Under the pieces are notes generated by a model, which saw only the letters and a program-made list of their open reading frames with translations, made no database searches and was not told where the DNA came from. Below, piece after piece: positions 22,425 to 24,798 of a DNA stretch of 24,798 nucleotides; the first letter of the stretch is position 1, and each line of letters starts with the position of its first letter. Where the stretch lies: IMG/VR virus record IMGVR_UViG_3300010392_000040, positions 1 to 24,798 of that record; one strand, written 5' to 3'. Source of the DNA: a virus. The position numbers and the translations under genes were made by a program.

Positions 22425-22547
22425 CTATTTCAGTTTCTTCTGAATAGCTCTCTTGATTATCTTCATCTTCCTTCCGCCTAAAGCACCACCCAGTTTCTTG
22501 GCAGGTATTACTTTACGCTTTCTGACCTTATTACGACCTTTCTTCAT
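22425..22547 (-). CDS. Highly basic 40-aa peptide
   Basis: A 40-residue frame (MKKGRNKVRKRKVIPAKKLG, ending KIIKRAIQKKLK), almost half Lys/Arg and with no acidic residue. GGAGG stands four to five bases before its ATG, which overlaps the previous stop (ATGA). No known family; it resembles protamine-like or nucleic-acid-binding peptides. With the 41-residue basic peptide at 21368-21493 it makes a pair of tiny cationic proteins in one operon. Confidence 0.7.
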   Translation of the reverse strand: MKKGRNKVRKRKVIPAKKLGGALGGRKMKIIKRAIQKKLK

Positions 22548-22705
22548 ATGTCCTCCGATATCAAAGCCATCAGCTTCATCATGGATTGGTCAAATTCATT
22601 AAGAGCGTTCTCCAGCTTCTCCTGGTCTATGTCCCTGTCCTTCACAGCTTCCATAATACGCCTCTCGACCTCATTAACGAATACTTGAGCTTCATTACGG
22701 TTCAT
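22544..22705 (-). CDS. 53-aa helical hypothetical protein
   Basis: Frame MNRNEAQVFVNEVERRIMEA to ALISEDI. It is predicted helical throughout with acidic and hydrophobic alternation, without Cys. The start overlaps the preceding stop by 11 bases and the stop overlaps the basic 40-residue gene by 4. No family recognised; could be a small coiled-coil regulator. Confidence 0.6.
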   Translation of the reverse strand: MNRNEAQVFVNEVERRIMEAVKDRDIDQEKLENALNEFDQSMMKLMALISEDI

Positions 22706-23090
22706 CACAAGCCCTCATTGTGGGCGGTCTGTAAGGCTTTCTGTAGTCTTCACAACACGCGTTCACACACTGTATATCTTCGCTTGAGTATGGGCGCATA
22801 GTTGTTTCAGAGAGATAGTACATCCTGATTCCGCACCTACCGCATACATAGGGACTCATGCCATTTATATTTATCTTGCGCTTCGCTTGCTTTCTGCCCT
22901 TCTCGTAGCCCTCTATAAAGGCTGGTAGTCCGCCAGTCATAGATATAGCCGCATCAATTTCAGACTTAGGCTTCTTATACCCATATGCCTCTTTGAGATA
23001 GAACTCAAACAAATCAGACAGGCGTCTTATTTCCTTTTCAAAATGTTGGATTACTTGTGGCGTTTTTCTTCCTCTGTATTCTTTAGACAT
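22695..23090 (-). CDS. 131-aa protein with C-terminal cysteine cluster
   Basis: Residues 1-80 are helical and charged (TPQVIQHFEKEIRRLSDLFE, KGRKQAKRKININGMS) while residues 80-112 hold CGRCG, then C and CC spaced as VNACC, a plausible zinc ribbon. It starts eight bases inside the end of the helix-turn-helix gene. I cannot name the family. A DNA- or RNA-binding accessory protein is the most natural reading, by inference from the Cys and basic segments. Confidence 0.72.
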   Translation of the reverse strand: MSKEYRGRKTPQVIQHFEKEIRRLSDLFEFYLKEAYGYKKPKSEIDAAISMTGGLPAFIEGYEKGRKQAKRKININGMSPYVCGRCGIRMYYLSETTMRPYSSEDIQCVNACCEDYRKPYRPPTMRACDEP

Positions 23091-23238
23091 TGAGTAACCT
23101 CGCGCACAACTGGAGATAAACCAACGCTAACTGAGGTGGTTCGCCCTTCACCCAAACACCGACGGTCTTCTCAGAAACTCCAGCGATACGAGCGAAGTGG
23201 GCTTGTGTCCAGCCTAACCTTTTTAGGAGCTTATCCAT
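23083..23238 (-). CDS. 51-aa Cro/XRE-like helix-turn-helix protein
   Basis: Starts MDKLLKRLGWTQAHFARIAG and continues VSEKTVGVWVKGEPPQLAL. The second and third helices (WTQAHFARIAGVSEKTVGVW) match the XRE-type helix-turn-helix, with the usual Gln, Ala and Gly-Val-Ser turn. At 51 residues it is Cro-sized: a DNA-binding domain with no dimerisation tail. It overlaps neighbours by eight bases on each side. It may control the block's own promoter; the GTTAACT repeat pair at 24500-24534 could be its site, though this link is only inferred. Confidence 0.8.
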   Translation of the reverse strand: MDKLLKRLGWTQAHFARIAGVSEKTVGVWVKGEPPQLALVYLQLCARLLNV

Positions 23239-23533
23239 TGCACCTCTCCCTCACATACTCCTTGATCTCGTCATATCTGTCTTCCTTGGCTAAAGACACA
23301 GCATGGTTCATGTCAAACTCTACCACCTTGTCATTCTTGCAGAGAACGTAAACAAATCCGTCAGGCTCTAAAACACAACCCCAACGCTTTGCCCACTGCT
23401 CAATACCGGGGCGTAAGGCATACCATAACCGATAGTCAATTGTAGACGGCTCATCCCAATCAACCTTTAAAGGCTTCTCTATATCCTTTAATGGGTCCCT
23501 ATAAAACCAACAGTTAGGCCAGTACCAACTCAT
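23231..23533 (-). CDS. 100-aa Trp-rich acidic hypothetical protein
   Basis: I take ATG 23531-23533 (MSWYWPNCWFYRDP), an ATGA overlap with the stop of the previous gene. A GTG 18 bases upstream is possible but would lie in the ribosome-site region. The protein is aromatic at the N-terminus, with a beta segment (CVLEPDGFVYVLCKNDKVVEFDM) and a C-terminal acidic helix. Unknown family. Its stop overlaps the helix-turn-helix gene by eight bases. Confidence 0.7.
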   Translation of the reverse strand: MSWYWPNCWFYRDPLKDIEKPLKVDWDEPSTIDYRLWYALRPGIEQWAKRWGCVLEPDGFVYVLCKNDKVVEFDMNHAVSLAKEDRYDEIKEYVRERCNG

Positions 23534-23790
23534 ATCTCCAACCCCCGACACCTCAAATCAACCGAAACTTTGAAATTATCACTCGCGTTGGAATAGTCGA
23601 TAGTTCGCTCCAATTCAGACTGAATCCTAGCAGCAAACTCATTCCTGATATTATCGGCTAACTCTTTCTGAGCCTTCTCAATCGCTTCATTCACGATCCG
23701 GTCAAATCCCTTATCAACCAGCATCCTTACCGCAGGACTCAAAGCCTTTGCCAGTAGTTGAGCATTATGCTTTTGCTTGAAAATAGCCAT
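23530..23790 (-). CDS. 86-aa coiled-coil hypothetical protein
   Basis: Residues 1-65 are Ala/Glu/Lys-rich and heptad-like (VDKGFDRIVNEAIEKAQKEL, ARIQSELERT), the last 20 are a strand-like segment (FKVSVDLRCRG). No family recognised. Starts six bases after the preceding stop and overlaps the next by 4. Confidence 0.7.
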   Translation of the reverse strand: MAIFKQKHNAQLLAKALSPAVRMLVDKGFDRIVNEAIEKAQKELADNIRNEFAARIQSELERTIDYSNASDNFKVSVDLRCRGLEI

Positions 23791-23796
23791 TATGAT

Positions 23797-24195
23797 TCAC
23801 ACAACCTCCCTACAAGCCACCTTGATCTTGTCTGCTAGCCCCTTAAAACCTTCAGCAATCGCTAATAATGTAGGCTTGACCTTTGGATCAATTTCCTTAC
23901 TTCCCAATAAATGACTGTCTAAAATATTGTCAATCTCCTCATTAAGTGAATACTGGAAAACAACCCCATCCTCACTTGGCCCGAGCCTGAAATGATATTG
24001 AATCATCGTAGGCTCACAACCATCACCCCATTCAAAAGGCAAAGATATATAAGAATCTCCATCCCTTAAACAACACTCCATCGCCTCCTGCGCCATCTCT
24101 GTAACCAACTTCTCCAATACCTCAGTATTGATCAGATCACAGAAATCTATGTCCTGACCTAACTTCCAATCGCTAATATCTATCTTCCCACTCAT
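23797..24195 (-). CDS. 132-aa acidic hypothetical protein
   Basis: A 132-residue, acidic, mixed alpha/beta protein (EKLVTEMAQEAMECCLRDGD, then ISLPFEWGDGCEPTMIQYHF, EIDNILDSHLLG, and helical AIAEGFKGLADKIKVA). I recognise no family. The start overlaps the upstream stop in ATGA form. Confidence 0.72.
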   Translation of the reverse strand: MSGKIDISDWKLGQDIDFCDLINTEVLEKLVTEMAQEAMECCLRDGDSYISLPFEWGDGCEPTMIQYHFRLGPSEDGVVFQYSLNEEIDNILDSHLLGSKEIDPKVKPTLLAIAEGFKGLADKIKVACREVV

Positions 24196-24479
24196 ATCTC
24201 CACCTCCCTCTTTCCCTTCTTGAGATAGTCACCTTCCCTAGATTCCCTTTCAATATTAAGCAACTTCATCAAAGCGTCTACAGTTCTTTCAAGGTCTTTT
24301 ACCTGAGTAACTAAATCCTTATGCGTCGGATAAGGATTAGAATACCAACTAATCCCGATACCCACATTTTTTGTAATTAGCCATTGGTCTTCCAGTTGCT
24401 TGACTAAACGACTGTAATTATCCCCTAACCCAATAACGCCAAGCTCACGTAACTCTTCTCTCAAAGCCTTATCTTTCAT
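24192..24479 (-). CDS. 95-aa coiled-coil protein, first gene of leftward operon
   Basis: The first gene after the control region. Residues 1-35 and 52-95 are helical, with leucine heptads in KDLERTVDALMKLLNIERES. GGGAG lies seven bases before the ATG. Function unknown. As leader gene it is likely the first one made, so an early role is possible by inference. Confidence 0.72.
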   Translation of the reverse strand: MKDKALREELRELGVIGLGDNYSRLVKQLEDQWLITKNVGIGISWYSNPYPTHKDLVTQVKDLERTVDALMKLLNIERESREGDYLKKGKREVEI

Positions 24480-24499
24480 CTAATTTCTCCCAATATTCG

Positions 24500-24534
24500 G
24501 TTAACTTCTATACTGCTCACACAGATAGTTAACT
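24500..24534. promoter_or_regulatory. Paired GTTAACT motifs, possible operator
   Basis: GTTAACT (a palindrome GTTAAC with an extra T) at 24500-24506 and 24528-24534, 28 bases centre to centre, between the promoter candidate and the first gene. The right copy overlaps the proposed -10. This spacing suits a repressor pair such as the 51-residue helix-turn-helix protein. Binding is not shown. Confidence 0.3.
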
Positions 24535-24555
24535 CTACATGGAAGTATTAGTCAA
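24527..24555 (-). promoter_or_regulatory. Leftward promoter candidate for the operon
   Basis: TTGACT (24555-24550, five of six -35 matches) is followed after 17 bases by TTAACT (24532-24527), a poor -10. It is 50-75 bases from the first gene. The weak -10, overlapping a GTTAACT motif, makes this only a guess. Confidence 0.3.
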
Positions 24556-24614
24556 GATATATCCTTATTTAGAGGCTATATTAGAGATTGGTTATGAAGG
24601 GATAACTCTGAAAA

Positions 24615-24637
24615 ATGTAGGTAGGTGATATCTACAT
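24615..24637. repeat. 6-bp inverted repeat followed by TTTTT on the minus strand
   Basis: ATGTAG (24615-24620) and CTACAT (24632-24637), with an 11-base loop; leftward it is followed by TTTT (24614-24611 region). AT-rich and weak, it might act as an attenuator-like hairpin upstream of the operon, or be chance. Confidence 0.35.
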
Positions 24638-24724
24638 ACACCACGCTTTCCCAGGTTTTCCCCCTGCCGGGTGCCTCCCCTGGATTGTCCTAATATACTG
24701 ATTTGCATAGGATTAAGCATGGAT

Positions 24725-24740
24725 TGTTTCACGTGGAACA
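24725..24740. other. Perfect parS (ParB-binding) site
   Basis: TGTTTCACGTGGAACA. Its complement TGTTCCACGTGAAACA is the canonical chromosomal parS of B. subtilis and the sequence recognised by ParB proteins across bacteria. ParB loads here as a CTP-dependent clamp and spreads along DNA for ParA- and SMC-driven segregation. No parA or parB gene lies in the window. See the finding on this site. Confidence 0.85.
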
Positions 24741-24751
24741 CGCTGCAGCAC

Positions 24752-24760
24752 TGTTATAAT
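24752..24760 (+). promoter_or_regulatory. Rightward extended -10 promoter (TGTTATAAT)
   Basis: TATAAT at 24755-24760 is preceded by TGT, a perfect extended -10 (TGnTATAAT), 12 bases past parS on the plus strand. No good -35 is needed for such promoters and none is seen at normal spacing. A transcript would begin near 24767 and leave the window, implying a divergent gene to the right. Confidence 0.5.
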
Positions 24761-24798
24761 GCTTGGTATGTACTGATATAGGCCATATAACGCTGATA

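Larger units (their letters stand above)
24480..24798. other. Non-coding control region upstream of the leftward operon
   Basis: The 319 bases to the right edge hold no convincing gene on either strand. From left to right they contain two GTTAACT copies (24500-24506 and 24528-24534), a leftward promoter candidate, a hairpin (24615-24637), a GC-rich block (24651-24683) with CCAGG/CCTGG ends, a perfect parS site and a rightward extended -10. Together they suggest a divergent promoter and maintenance region. Confidence 0.7.

Noticed and set aside
1-24798. CRISPR array, insertion sequence or integrase
   Set aside because: No regularly spaced repeats, transposase motifs or tyrosine/serine recombinase motifs were seen.

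Overview
The window reads as part of a tailed double-stranded DNA phage or prophage. Nearly every base from about 24,480 down to position 1 is covered by one co-directional series of genes on the minus strand, usually joined by 1-20 base overlaps of the ATGA, TAATG or ATGNNTAA type. The recognisable genes are a terminase large subunit, portal, scaffold, major capsid protein, P22 gp4-like and gp10-like tail accessory proteins, and a P22-type ejection protein cut off by the left edge. Together they point to podovirus (short-tailed) morphology and a Gram-negative host. No integrase, lysis gene, polymerase or convincing small terminase is present, so lifestyle and exact host cannot be read from this piece.

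Layout in the direction of transcription (right to left). 24798-24480 is a non-coding control region with a perfect 16-bp chromosomal-type parS (ParB binding) site, an outward extended -10 promoter, a leftward promoter candidate and a GTTAACT repeat pair. 24479-21183 is a run of about 14 very small genes: coiled-coil proteins, a 51-residue Cro-like helix-turn-helix protein, a cysteine-rich protein, two highly basic 40-41-residue peptides, and a Tat-signal protein whose C-terminus resembles part of this phage's own capsid protein. A 170-base stretch here holds a 9-bp, 103-base inverted repeat that may be a structured RNA. 21190-17009 is packaging: TerL, a lysine-rich peptide, portal and a coiled-coil protein. 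17009-14605 holds putative virion proteins, including a gene that appears to start at ATT. 14636-11326 is the head module: GroES-like co-chaperonin, scaffold, an AT-hook protein, a decoration-like protein and the major capsid protein, closed by a strong TTCG-loop terminator. 11227-3304 is the tail and receptor-binding region: beta-helix-like, jelly-roll lectin/lyase-like, carbohydrate-binding-module-like and repeat proteins, the gp4-like adaptor, a sulfotransferase-fold gene and an inserted HNH endonuclease gene. 3275-1 has an outer-membrane-barrel-like protein, the gp10-like stabiliser, two small proteins and the ejection protein.

How they work together: scaffold and the co-chaperonin assist shell assembly around the portal, TerL pumps DNA in, gp4-like and gp10-like proteins close the portal and carry fibres or spikes, and the ejection protein leaves the virion at infection. 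Observations most worth following: the parS site, the HNH insertion that left a 5'-end duplicate of its target gene between 10-bp repeats, the Tat/capsid chimera, a beta-domain inserted into both the gp4-like and gp10-like proteins, the candidate ATT start, and the structured 22.3-kb element. All functional statements rest on reading translations by eye; no database search was run.
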